From assembly GCA_011049745.1 (NCBI GenBank), contig DRHE01000446.1, positions 1-5,957 on the forward strand: a DNA stretch of 5,957 nucleotides. Reading direction: 5' to 3'. The notes beneath the pieces are model-generated. The model saw nothing but the letters and a program-made list of their open reading frames with translations. It had not been told where the DNA came from and did not search any database. Below are positions 1 to 5,865 of this stretch, one piece after another (within the stretch, counting starts at the first letter, position 1; every line of letters begins with the position of its first letter). This DNA is from Spirochaetales bacterium. Lineage in GTDB: Bacteria > Spirochaetota > Spirochaetia > SZUA-6 > DRHE01. The position numbers and the translations under genes were made by a program.

Positions 1-1
1 C

Positions 2-973
2 ATGAAACTTAACTGGGGTTTGATCGGCTGCGGCGATATTTCAAGGAAGAGAGTGGCTCCGGCGCTGCGTGACCTGAAGAGCTGCCGTTTCATTGGGGTG
101 AGCCGCGCTAAAAAAGAGCTGGCCCGATCTTTTGCCCAGGAGTTCGGGGCGGAGAAATGGTACGGAGAATACCGGGAGCTGCTTCAGGATGAGGATATCC
201 AGGCTGTTTATATTGCCACTCCCCCTTTCCTGCATGCTGAGCAGGTTGTTGCCGCCGCAGAAGCGGGAAAGCATATAATCTGTGAAAAGCCAATGGCCAT
301 GGGTACCGGAGAATGTGACCGGATGATGGAAGCCTGCCGTGCTAATGACGTGAAGTTAAGCATAGCTTACTACCGCCACTTATATCCCCTGTTTGACAGG
401 ATCAAGGAAATCCTGAAGAGCGGTGAGATCGGTACAATAATACTTTCCCAGATCAATGCCTTTGAGTACTTCGATCCCGGAGTCGAAGAGTCCCGGACCT
501 GGCTCTTTAATAAAGAAAAGGCCGGCGGCGGACCCATGATGGACTTCGGCTGCCACCGGATTGAAGTGCTGTTAAATCTCTTTGGCGCGGTCAAGCGCAC
601 TGTCGGAGTTGTCTGTAATGTCTTTTTCGATCGGGAGGTGGAGGATTTAGCAACAGCGCTTTTTCAATTTGAAAACGGCAGCCGTGGAGTTCTTACCGTT
701 ACCACGGCCGCTTATGAGTCTAAAGATACATTAGATATATACGGCAGTAGAGGATCAATCCATGTACCCCTTCTAAACCGGGGCAGGGCAACCATTATAA
801 CAGAAGATGAAGAGAGGAATGAAGATTATCCTCCGCATGCCAATTTTCACCAGCCCTATATTGAGGCAGTAACCCATGCCATACTGACAGATAGCGAGAT
901 GCCGGTGGACGGTGAAACAGGGCTTGCTGTGGCTCAACTTGAAGAAGAGATTTACGGGGCACAAGAGGGATGA
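2..973 (+). CDS. Gfo/Idh/MocA family NAD(P)-dependent oxidoreductase
   Basis: This is a 323-residue soluble protein, close to the usual 320-350 for the family. The N-terminal Rossmann fold shows the dinucleotide loop GLIGCGDIS (residues 6-14), then IATPP (71-75) and the family signature EKP (95-97), whose Lys normally sits at the nicotinamide and active site. The C-terminal alpha/beta substrate domain carries GGGPMMDFGCH (175-185); the Asp181/His185 pair is the usual catalytic region. Family members oxidise or reduce sugars, inositols or related polyols with NAD(P), but the substrate cannot be read from this sequence. The ATG at position 2 gives the expected short lead-in to the Rossmann strand. 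Its ribosome binding site and promoter lie outside the window. The stop codon overlaps the topB start (ATGA), so the two genes are probably translationally coupled. The family is certain; the role is unknown. Confidence 0.95.
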   Translation: MKLNWGLIGCGDISRKRVAPALRDLKSCRFIGVSRAKKELARSFAQEFGAEKWYGEYRELLQDEDIQAVYIATPPFLHAEQVVAAAEAGKHIICEKPMAMGTGECDRMMEACRANDVKLSIAYYRHLYPLFDRIKEILKSGEIGTIILSQINAFEYFDPGVEESRTWLFNKEKAGGGPMMDFGCHRIEVLLNLFGAVKRTVGVVCNVFFDREVEDLATALFQFENGSRGVLTVTTAAYESKDTLDIYGSRGSIHVPLLNRGRATIITEDEERNEDYPPHANFHQPYIEAVTHAILTDSEMPVDGETGLAVAQLEEEIYGAQEG

Positions 974-3033
974 AGACCATCGTTCTCGCTGAAAAGCCAA
1001 GTGTGGGCAGAGAGCTGGCCCGGGTGCTTGGTTGTACAAGTAAATACAGGAGCTATTCTGAAGGGAAGAATTATATTGTCACCTGGGCCATGGGCCACCT
1101 GATTGAGCTGGCCGATCCCCATATCTATAACGAAAAATGGCGCACCTGGTCCCTGGATACCCTGCCCATGCTCCCGGAAAGAATGAAGCATAAGGTTATA
1201 AAGAGAACCTCGGGGCAGTTCCGGGTTATAAAAGATCTCTTTAAACGCGGAGATGTGGGAGAATTGATAATTGCTACGGATGCCGGCCGCGAAGGAGAGC
1301 TGGTAGCCAGGTTGATTATGCGCCTGGGCGGCTGGAAAGGGCCGGTAAAGCGGTTGTGGATCAGTTCCCAGACTGATAGAGCGATAAAGGAGGGTTTTAA
1401 TAAGCTGAAACCGGGCAGGGATTATGAAAACCTCTTCAAAGCCGCCGAGTGCCGTGCTGAAGCCGACTGGATAATCGGCTTGAATATATCCAGGGCATTG
1501 AGCTGCAAGTATGATGCCCGGCTGTCAGCAGGAAGGGTGCAGACCCCCACCATGGCTCTGATCATTATGAGAGAAGAGGAGATTAATAATTTTCAGGCAG
1601 AAAGCTACTGGCAGGTACAGGCGGACTTCGGTTCTTTTACCGGGCTCTGGAAGAGCAGCCGGGGAGCGACCAGGATCAAAGAGCAGAAACGTGCTCAGGA
1701 GATAGCTCTGAAGGTCAGGGATAGAGAGGCGGAGATAATTGAACTTATCCGCAAGGAAAAACAGGAGCCGCCGCCCCTGGCCTTCGATTTAACAGCGCTG
1801 CAGCGTGAGGCTAATGCCAGGCTGGGATTTACTGCCCACCATACCTTGAGTACCCTGCAGGGGTTGTATGAACGTCATAAAATTGTAACCTACCCGCGCA
1901 CCGATTCACGGCACATCACCGGGGATATTGTAGATACCCTGAAGATGAGATTGAAAGCAGTATTGAACTCGCGCTTTGAAAAAATAATCCGGGAAATTCT
2001 GACTTCCGAAGTAAAACCAGGTAAACGCTTTGTGGATGACAGCAAAGTCAGTGACCACCATGCGATTATACCAACCGAAGAGCGGGTGGAGCTGCAGCGG
2101 CTCAATGGTGATGAAAGGGCGCTGTGGGAGATGATTGTAAAACGCTTTCTCGCTGTGCTCTTGCCGGTGTACCGTTATCAGAGTATCACCATTACTACCC
2201 GGGCTGCAGGAGAGCATTTTGTCTCACGGGGTATTCAGGTTATAGACAGGGGTTGGCGGAAAATCGAAAATCCGGAGGAGAAGGAGGAAGAGGAGGAGCG
2301 CTCTTTACAGAATCTGGCCGCTGTGGGTAAGGGAGATACCTTCAAGGTGCTTTCCGCAGTTGTGAGGCAGGGTTTTACAAAGCCGCCTTCCCGCTATACT
2401 GAAGGCACTCTCCTGGATGCTATGGAAAATGCGGGACGTTTTATTGCTGACCGGGAGCTGCGCCGGTCACTGGCCGGTGGAGGTTTGGGAACGGCGGCAA
2501 CACGGGCCGAAATAATTGAGAAACTCCTCTCAAACTATTATATAGAGCGCAATGGAAAAACCCTTTATCCCACCTCCCGGGGCATTGAGCTCTTTGAGCT
2601 GGTACCTGAGCAGCTGCGTTCACCGGAGCTCACCGCTCGCTGGGAGCAGAGGCTGGCACGTATCGCAGGGGGCAATGAAAAGAACACTGATTTCAGCCGG
2701 GATATCAGAAGCACTGCCCGGGAGCTGGTCGAGAAGGTTAAGAAAAGCACTGCCCAATTCCAGCCTAAGAACCTGAGCTCAACTCCCTGCCCTATCTGCG
2801 GTAAAATGATGATGGCGGCTAAGGACAAGAAAGGAAGAAAGCGGCTCGTCTGCCACTCCCTCGCTTGCGGATATGAGCAGAGCGAAAGTAATGACAGCAG
2901 CCTGTCACACAGACCTTCAAAGAGAGAAAAGGCAGTAACGAGACAGCTGGTTCGGAAGTACAGCGATCATTCGGCAGAGACTTCAACCTTTGGTGATCTG
3001 ATTAAGGCTTCTATGGAGAGAAAAAAGGGTTGA
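970..3033 (+). CDS. topB: DNA topoisomerase III (type IA)
   Basis: This cytoplasmic type IA topoisomerase cuts one strand through a 5'-phosphotyrosine link, relaxing negative supercoils and decatenating replication or recombination intermediates. The Toprim domain has AEKPSVG (residues 7-13, catalytic Glu8) and TDAGREGELVAR (103-114). SAGRVQTPT (186-194) belongs to the DNA-binding core. The catalytic tyrosine is Y308 in VTYPRTDSR (306-314). SDHHAIIPT (361-369) and GLGTAATRAEII (505-516) follow, all in the Bacillus TopB order. The second Toprim Asp is Gly106, which from memory is also the case in Bacillus subtilis TopB, so it is not a defect. A C4 zinc motif follows (Cys607, 610, 628, 633). 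At 687 residues it is shorter than the roughly 727 of B. subtilis TopB, and the second zinc ribbon of that protein is absent. The ATG overlaps the upstream stop. A purine-rich AGAGGG abuts the ATG, too close for an ideal Shine-Dalgarno, which favours translational coupling. Confidence 0.97.
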   Translation: MKTIVLAEKPSVGRELARVLGCTSKYRSYSEGKNYIVTWAMGHLIELADPHIYNEKWRTWSLDTLPMLPERMKHKVIKRTSGQFRVIKDLFKRGDVGELIIATDAGREGELVARLIMRLGGWKGPVKRLWISSQTDRAIKEGFNKLKPGRDYENLFKAAECRAEADWIIGLNISRALSCKYDARLSAGRVQTPTMALIIMREEEINNFQAESYWQVQADFGSFTGLWKSSRGATRIKEQKRAQEIALKVRDREAEIIELIRKEKQEPPPLAFDLTALQREANARLGFTAHHTLSTLQGLYERHKIVTYPRTDSRHITGDIVDTLKMRLKAVLNSRFEKIIREILTSEVKPGKRFVDDSKVSDHHAIIPTEERVELQRLNGDERALWEMIVKRFLAVLLPVYRYQSITITTRAAGEHFVSRGIQVIDRGWRKIENPEEKEEEEERSLQNLAAVGKGDTFKVLSAVVRQGFTKPPSRYTEGTLLDAMENAGRFIADRELRRSLAGGGLGTAATRAEIIEKLLSNYYIERNGKTLYPTSRGIELFELVPEQLRSPELTARWEQRLARIAGGNEKNTDFSRDIRSTARELVEKVKKSTAQFQPKNLSSTPCPICGKMMMAAKDKKGRKRLVCHSLACGYEQSESNDSSLSHRPSKREKAVTRQLVRKYSDHSAETSTFGDLIKASMERKKG

Positions 3034-3061
3034 GTGAAGTCCGGGAAGGGTCGAAATTAAC

Positions 3062-3079
3062 GGGTTATAGGGGTTATAG
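3062..3079. repeat. Perfect tandem repeat, 2 x 9 bp
   Basis: The unit GGGTTATAG occurs twice back to back (3062-3070 and 3071-3079) in the short gap between topB and the DUF89 gene. The junction between the copies creates the AGGGG run that is the best ribosome-binding sequence for the downstream TTG start. Confidence 0.85.
3069..3073 (+). promoter_or_regulatory. Ribosome binding site supporting the TTG start of the DUF89 gene
   Basis: AGGGG lies 8 bases before the TTG at 3082, which is good Shine-Dalgarno spacing. The first in-frame ATG (3160) would remove the N-terminal PPFISTSIPGSFAW segment. That segment resembles the start of the ARMT1-like fold, so the TTG is preferred. Confidence 0.5.
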
Positions 3080-3081
3080 AA

Positions 3082-3807
3082 TTGAAAAGCTTAAAAAAAA
3101 TAAACTCATGGCCGCCCTTCATTTCTACTTCCATTCCAGGGTCTTTCGCCTGGAAAACCATGCGCCGGCGTAAGCCGGCAATAGTAAAAGAGGTACTGGA
3201 TAATAATACTTTAGATAAAGAGGCTAGAGATAAGCTGCGGTCATTACAGGAGGGATTGCTCCTCCCAGGGACTGTGAGCAATCCCTTTGCTGAGTATCAA
3301 TTTGATCCGGGGATGTTCACGGCAGAGGAAATTGAAGTCTGGCAGGGTGAGCTGAATTCTTATGCGGGGCGCAGCTGGCTGGACCTTCCCTGGTATTTTG
3401 CCGAGAGTTTATTCTATTTGAAGCTCCTCTTTGCCTTTGGTTACTATCAGCACGGCTCCCCAGCCTGTGGCCGGGACCCTTTTGTTCCCATGAAAACCCG
3501 GGAACTTATCATGGATGGAGGGGGCAAAGATATAGCTGCCCGGATAATAAACCAGTTGAACAACACTACCGCGGAAGAGGCTCTGCAGCTTCTACTCTAT
3601 TATTCCCTCTGGGGTAACAGGATAGATCTGAGTTACCGGCAGGTAGCGGCTGAGTACAGGGAAAGGGAAGTTGCCCAGGAAAGGGAATTCTTACTGATCG
3701 ATGACTCTCAAGCTCTGGTGGAAATATTGAGAGGAGTGAGCGATCTGGAAATAGTCCTGGACAACAGCGGTTCCGAGCTGGTCTGCGATCCGCCGCCGAT
3801 CTGGTGA
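3082..3807 (+). CDS. N-terminal fragment of DUF89/ARMT1-like phosphatase
   Basis: This open frame translates to 241 residues from a TTG start. Recognisable family blocks are the N-terminal PGSFAWKTMRRRKPAIVKEV (19-38), the helical PWYFAESLFY (103-112), RDPFVPMK (131-138), SLWGNRIDLS (175-184), LLIDD (204-208), and the metal-binding IVLDNSGSELV (224-234), where Asp227 and Asn228 are the expected metal ligands. The final residues after Cys-Asp (235-236), PPPIW, are out-of-frame read-through of the next half and match nothing in the family. Spacing after topB is 48 bases, so it may be the third gene of that transcription unit. On its own it lacks half of the active site and is unlikely to be functional. 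Confidence 0.8.
   Translation: MKSLKKINSWPPFISTSIPGSFAWKTMRRRKPAIVKEVLDNNTLDKEARDKLRSLQEGLLLPGTVSNPFAEYQFDPGMFTAEEIEVWQGELNSYAGRSWLDLPWYFAESLFYLKLLFAFGYYQHGSPACGRDPFVPMKTRELIMDGGGKDIAARIINQLNNTTAEEALQLLLYYSLWGNRIDLSYRQVAAEYREREVAQEREFLLIDDSQALVEILRGVSDLEIVLDNSGSELVCDPPPIW
3251..3286. repeat. Inverted repeat, 11-bp perfect arms, 14-base loop
   Basis: AGGGATTGCTC (3251-3261) and GAGCAATCCCT (3276-3286) are exact reverse complements inside the 5' part of the DUF89 coding region. Only three T residues in a row follow (3286-3288), so it does not make a convincing intrinsic terminator. It may be coincidental. Confidence 0.6.
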
Positions 3808-4037
3808 TCTTTAAAGAGGATGCCAATTACAGACGGCTGCTCTCAGATCGCAGCTGGGATCCCTTATACAGTATGACAGAGATCACCGACTATTTTCCGG
3901 CCCCCCTGGCGGTACTGCGGACCATGAAGAGTGATGTTGTAGTTGGTTTGAATAAGGATCAGCTTGAGTCCCTCGAGGCTGATGACCCGGAATGGAGAAT
4001 AAATGGCAGAAGGGGGATCATTCAATTTGTCCCTTGA
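3804..4037 (+). CDS. C-terminal fragment of DUF89/ARMT1-like phosphatase
   Basis: This frame is offset from the upstream fragment and overlaps its stop codon. It opens at a GTG (3804), but the family similarity begins earlier, at AADLV from 3792, so the GTG is probably not a genuine start. Family blocks are VIFKEDANYRRLLSDRSW, the substrate-loop region that ends in the DR-W pair; FPAPLAVLRTMK, with the subfamily III RTxK motif; VVVGL; and the terminal W-x-x-x-G-x-x-G-I-I-Q-F. It ends 35 residues after RTMK, as a complete C-terminus should. Independent translation is possible through the overlapping stop and start, but a functional two-chain enzyme is unlikely because the middle of the fold is absent. 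Confidence 0.75.
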   Translation: MIFKEDANYRRLLSDRSWDPLYSMTEITDYFPAPLAVLRTMKSDVVVGLNKDQLESLEADDPEWRINGRRGIIQFVP

Positions 4038-4054
4038 ACATTTCATAAATTTTC

Positions 4055-4083
4055 TTGCTATCCGGACATTCCTATGATATAAG
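4055..4083 (+). promoter_or_regulatory. Possible sigma-A-type promoter for the CBS-GGDEF/GAF pair
   Basis: TTGCTA (4055-4060) and TATAAG (4078-4083) match the -35 and -10 consensus at 4/6 and 5/6 positions with a 17-base spacer, in an AT-rich gap between a gene remnant and the signalling pair. A 10-bp palindrome, GTTAATTAAC (4084-4093), lies just downstream and could be an operator or chance. No intrinsic terminator is visible for the preceding gene in this 90-base gap. Confidence 0.35.
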
Positions 4084-4111
4084 GTTAATTAACAGTTACT
4101 CTGTAGTAGCC

Positions 4112-4117
4112 GGGAGG
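4112..4117 (+). promoter_or_regulatory. Ribosome binding site for the CBS-GGDEF gene
   Basis: GGGAGG lies 10 bases before the TTG at 4128. It favours that start over the in-frame ATG at 4155, whose own AAGGA sits only 4 bases away. The choice changes the protein by nine residues outside any domain. Confidence 0.5.
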
Positions 4118-4127
4118 CTATCGATAA

Positions 4128-5171
4128 TTGCAGTTCCTCAAGCACAAGGATGAGATGAGACTCGCGAAGTGGATGACAGAGAATCCCGCAACCGTTGACA
4201 GCAATGCAATGCTGGCGGATGGTGTCCGCTTAATGGCCGTCAGGAACATCGGCGCCCTCCTTGTTGTGAACGGAGATGTGTTGGCGGGTATCTTCACAGA
4301 GCGGGATCTTCTCAAAGTTCTGGCCTCGGATGCCGCTGATGTTCTGGAGCAGCCCCTTTCGTCGTTCATGACTGCGAATCCTATCTGCGCTAAGGTGGAT
4401 GATGATTACAACGACGTGTATATGAAGATGAAAGCCAACAACATCAGGCACATCCCAATTCTTGATGGGGGGCGGCCCGTTGGCATTGTCTCCATTCGTG
4501 ATCTTACCAATATATACCAGAACAAGCTGGAGTCCGATTTCCAGGGCGCCAGGAAACAGCTCGAAAAACTCAGAAAACTCCTGGGTGAGTCCGATGCCAA
4601 TAGGGTGCTGACCCTGCTGCAGGAGATAGAGCGTTACAGGGAGTTGAGCCTCACGGACGAGCTCACCGGGTTGTTTAACAAGCGTTACTTCATGGCCAGG
4701 CTTAAAGAGGAAATAATGCGCGCCAGGCGCTACAAACAGCGCCTCTCTTTAATCTTCTGCGACATTGATCACTTTAAGCGAATCAACGATACCTATGGCC
4801 ATAGTGTGGGCGATGTGGTACTCATGGAAATCGGCGGGATCCTTGTGGGCCAGAAAGACGAGCTGAACGTAATCTCCAGGTTGCGCAAATCCGACATTGT
4901 GGCCCGCTATGGCGGTGAGGAGTTTGTGGTGATCCTGCCGGAGACGGATAAAAGCGGTGCGTGCCTTGCTGCCGAGAAAATGAGGAGTGAAATCGAGGAG
5001 CACCTATTTCAGATCAAGGACTGCGAGATTAAGCTTACCATGAGCTTTGGCGTGGCCGAATTGTGTCTTGAAAGTGATGATTTCAAGGAGCTGATCAGCC
5101 ACGCAGATGAGGCCATGTATCTTGCAAAGAGCAGCGGCCGGAATTGTGTGAAAGTCTACCCGGGCAGGTAG
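4128..5171 (+). CDS. CBS-domain diguanylate cyclase (CBS-CBS-GGDEF)
   Basis: This 347-residue protein has no membrane segment or signal peptide, so it is predicted to be cytoplasmic. Two CBS domains (about 14-70 and 78-132) each end in the adenylate ribose-binding pattern G-x-x-[ST]-x-x-D: GIFTERD (54-60) and GIVSIRD (119-125). They probably bind AMP, ATP or a related nucleotide. A charged helical linker (about 130-172) leads into a GGDEF domain with DELTGLFNKRYF (177-188), the metal-binding CDIDHFKRIND (211-221), and the catalytic GGEEF (262-266). An intact RxxD inhibitory site (R253, D256) lies five residues before GGEEF. It should therefore make c-di-GMP from two GTP with product inhibition, gated by the CBS pair. 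No EAL or HD-GYP domain is present. The TTG start follows GGGAGG; an alternative start is the ATG at 4155. The GAF gene begins 10 bases after the stop, suggesting an operon. Cyclase activity is inferred from intact motifs. Confidence 0.95.
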   Translation: MQFLKHKDEMRLAKWMTENPATVDSNAMLADGVRLMAVRNIGALLVVNGDVLAGIFTERDLLKVLASDAADVLEQPLSSFMTANPICAKVDDDYNDVYMKMKANNIRHIPILDGGRPVGIVSIRDLTNIYQNKLESDFQGARKQLEKLRKLLGESDANRVLTLLQEIERYRELSLTDELTGLFNKRYFMARLKEEIMRARRYKQRLSLIFCDIDHFKRINDTYGHSVGDVVLMEIGGILVGQKDELNVISRLRKSDIVARYGGEEFVVILPETDKSGACLAAEKMRSEIEEHLFQIKDCEIKLTMSFGVAELCLESDDFKELISHADEAMYLAKSSGRNCVKVYPGR

Positions 5172-5181
5172 ATTGGTATAG

Positions 5182-5865
5182 ATGAGCGGTATGAGTAATC
5201 AGTATAAAAAGCTCTTGAAGGAAAATCAGGCCCTTAAGAAGCAAATCATTGAATTGAAGGCAGTAGATGCTAAACGGTTGGAAGCTGAGAAGCTACTGTC
5301 GGTACAACGGGATATCGCCGTTTCTCTGGGGTCTACCAATGATTTAACCGATGTACTGGATCAGATATTGGAAGCCACCTTCCGGACTAATGGGATTGAT
5401 TGTGGCGGCGTTCATCTTGCCGACAAAGAAAGAGGTGGTTTTACTCTGGTGTCTCATAAGAGATTATCCCGGCGATTCATAGATCGGATTTCCTTTTATA
5501 CGGCAGATTCACCCCAGGCAATACGGGCCAAATCAGGAAAGCCGATCTATGGTTTTTATCCGGACATCTTTCTTGTCAGCGATGAAGAGCTTAAAAAGGA
5601 CAATCTTTGTGGAGCTGCTATTGTACCCGTAGACTATCTGGGAGAGCTGGTTGCTATTTTAAACCTTGTATCTAAAACTTACGACGAAATTCCAGGTAAC
5701 ACACGTACTGCCGTGGAAGCCATAGCAGCTCAAATAGGCGGAGTAATTACCCGTGTGCGAGTCGAGGAGGAGAGGGAGAGGCTCATTAAAGAATTGAAAG
5801 ATGCTCTCGAGAAAGTCAAAACCCTGAGTGGTTTGCTCCCGATCTGCGCAAACTGTAAGTTTTAG
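5182..5865 (+). CDS. GAF-domain sensor protein, 3' end replaced by an inverted-copy junction
   Basis: The readable frame gives 227 residues. A polar coiled-coil-like helix (about 5-45) is followed by a GAF-type sensory domain (about 46-192, including VLDQILEATF, GGVHLAD and LCGAAIVPVDYLGELVAILNLVS). A second charged helix (193-212) leads into LSGLLPICANCK (215-226). That motif usually opens a small Cys-containing C-terminal module in bacterial GAF, PAS and response-regulator signalling proteins and continues CKKIRDD or similar. Here only CK survives, and the next codons (F, stop) come from the inverted copy starting at 5855. The listed stop is therefore probably not native and the gene is truncated by the rearrangement or artefact. 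The ATG start is 10 bases after the cyclase stop with only a weak ribosome binding site; a second ATG lies at 5191. The ligand of the GAF domain is unknown. It probably works with the upstream cyclase. Confidence 0.85.
   Translation: MSGMSNQYKKLLKENQALKKQIIELKAVDAKRLEAEKLLSVQRDIAVSLGSTNDLTDVLDQILEATFRTNGIDCGGVHLADKERGGFTLVSHKRLSRRFIDRISFYTADSPQAIRAKSGKPIYGFYPDIFLVSDEELKKDNLCGAAIVPVDYLGELVAILNLVSKTYDEIPGNTRTAVEAIAAQIGGVITRVRVEEERERLIKELKDALEKVKTLSGLLPICANCKF
5580..5682 (+). repeat. Left arm of terminal inverted repeat
   Basis: This 103-base segment lies within the GAF-domain coding sequence (roughly residues 133-167). Its reverse complement is repeated at 5855-5957 with 102 of 103 positions matching. 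The paired positions sum to 11537. The single mismatch is C5601 opposite C5936. Confidence 0.97.

Larger units (their letters stand above)
3082..4037 (+). pseudogene. ARMT1-like (DUF89 subfamily III) damage-control phosphatase gene, internally deleted and frameshifted
   Basis: Two adjacent reading frames form one gene. The first (3082-3807) runs from the N-terminus to the metal-binding LDNSGSE motif. The second, readable from 3792, continues with AADLVIFKEDANYRR and runs to the family's C-terminus. DUF89 enzymes are metal-dependent phosphatases thought to remove damaged or side-product sugar phosphates and related metabolites. Subfamily III is marked by an RTxK motif near the C-terminus, present here as RTMK (3918-3929). 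In intact relatives about 95 residues separate the two halves, estimated from human ARMT1 numbering recalled from memory. That stretch holds a third metal-binding Asp (human D291, FVSD box). Here the halves meet at about 3789-3792 with a net loss of 1 modulo 3 bases. The product should be inactive. A real deletion and an assembly collapse cannot be told apart from sequence alone. The family call is strong and the pseudogene status probable. Confidence 0.82.

Noticed and set aside
1276..1299. Gly in place of the second Asp of the TopB Toprim DxDxE motif (DAGREGE)
   Set aside because: Bacillus-type TopB has the same DAGREGE box, so this is a normal family variant and not a defect.
3062..3079. 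Iteron or CRISPR-like repeat
   Set aside because: There are only two 9-bp copies with no spacer and no replication or Cas genes nearby.
3107..3175. ATG at 3107 opening a short 21-residue frame near the start of the DUF89 gene
   Set aside because: It is out of frame with the conserved protein. The TTG frame matches the expected N-terminal family blocks, so there is no second frameshift here.
3798..3804. Programmed ribosomal frameshifting as the way to join the two DUF89 frames
   Set aside because: There is no slippery heptamer with a following pseudoknot at the junction, and a frameshift alone would not restore the missing middle of the protein.
3804..4037. The GTG-initiated frame treated as an independent small gene
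   Set aside because: Its whole length matches the C-terminus of DUF89 subfamily III, and the similarity begins upstream of the GTG. It is a fragment, not a separate gene.
4038..4127. Riboswitch or c-di-GMP aptamer upstream of the GGDEF gene
   Set aside because: The 90-base gap is too short and shows no conserved aptamer core or terminator/anti-terminator pair, only a promoter-like pair and a 10-bp palindrome.
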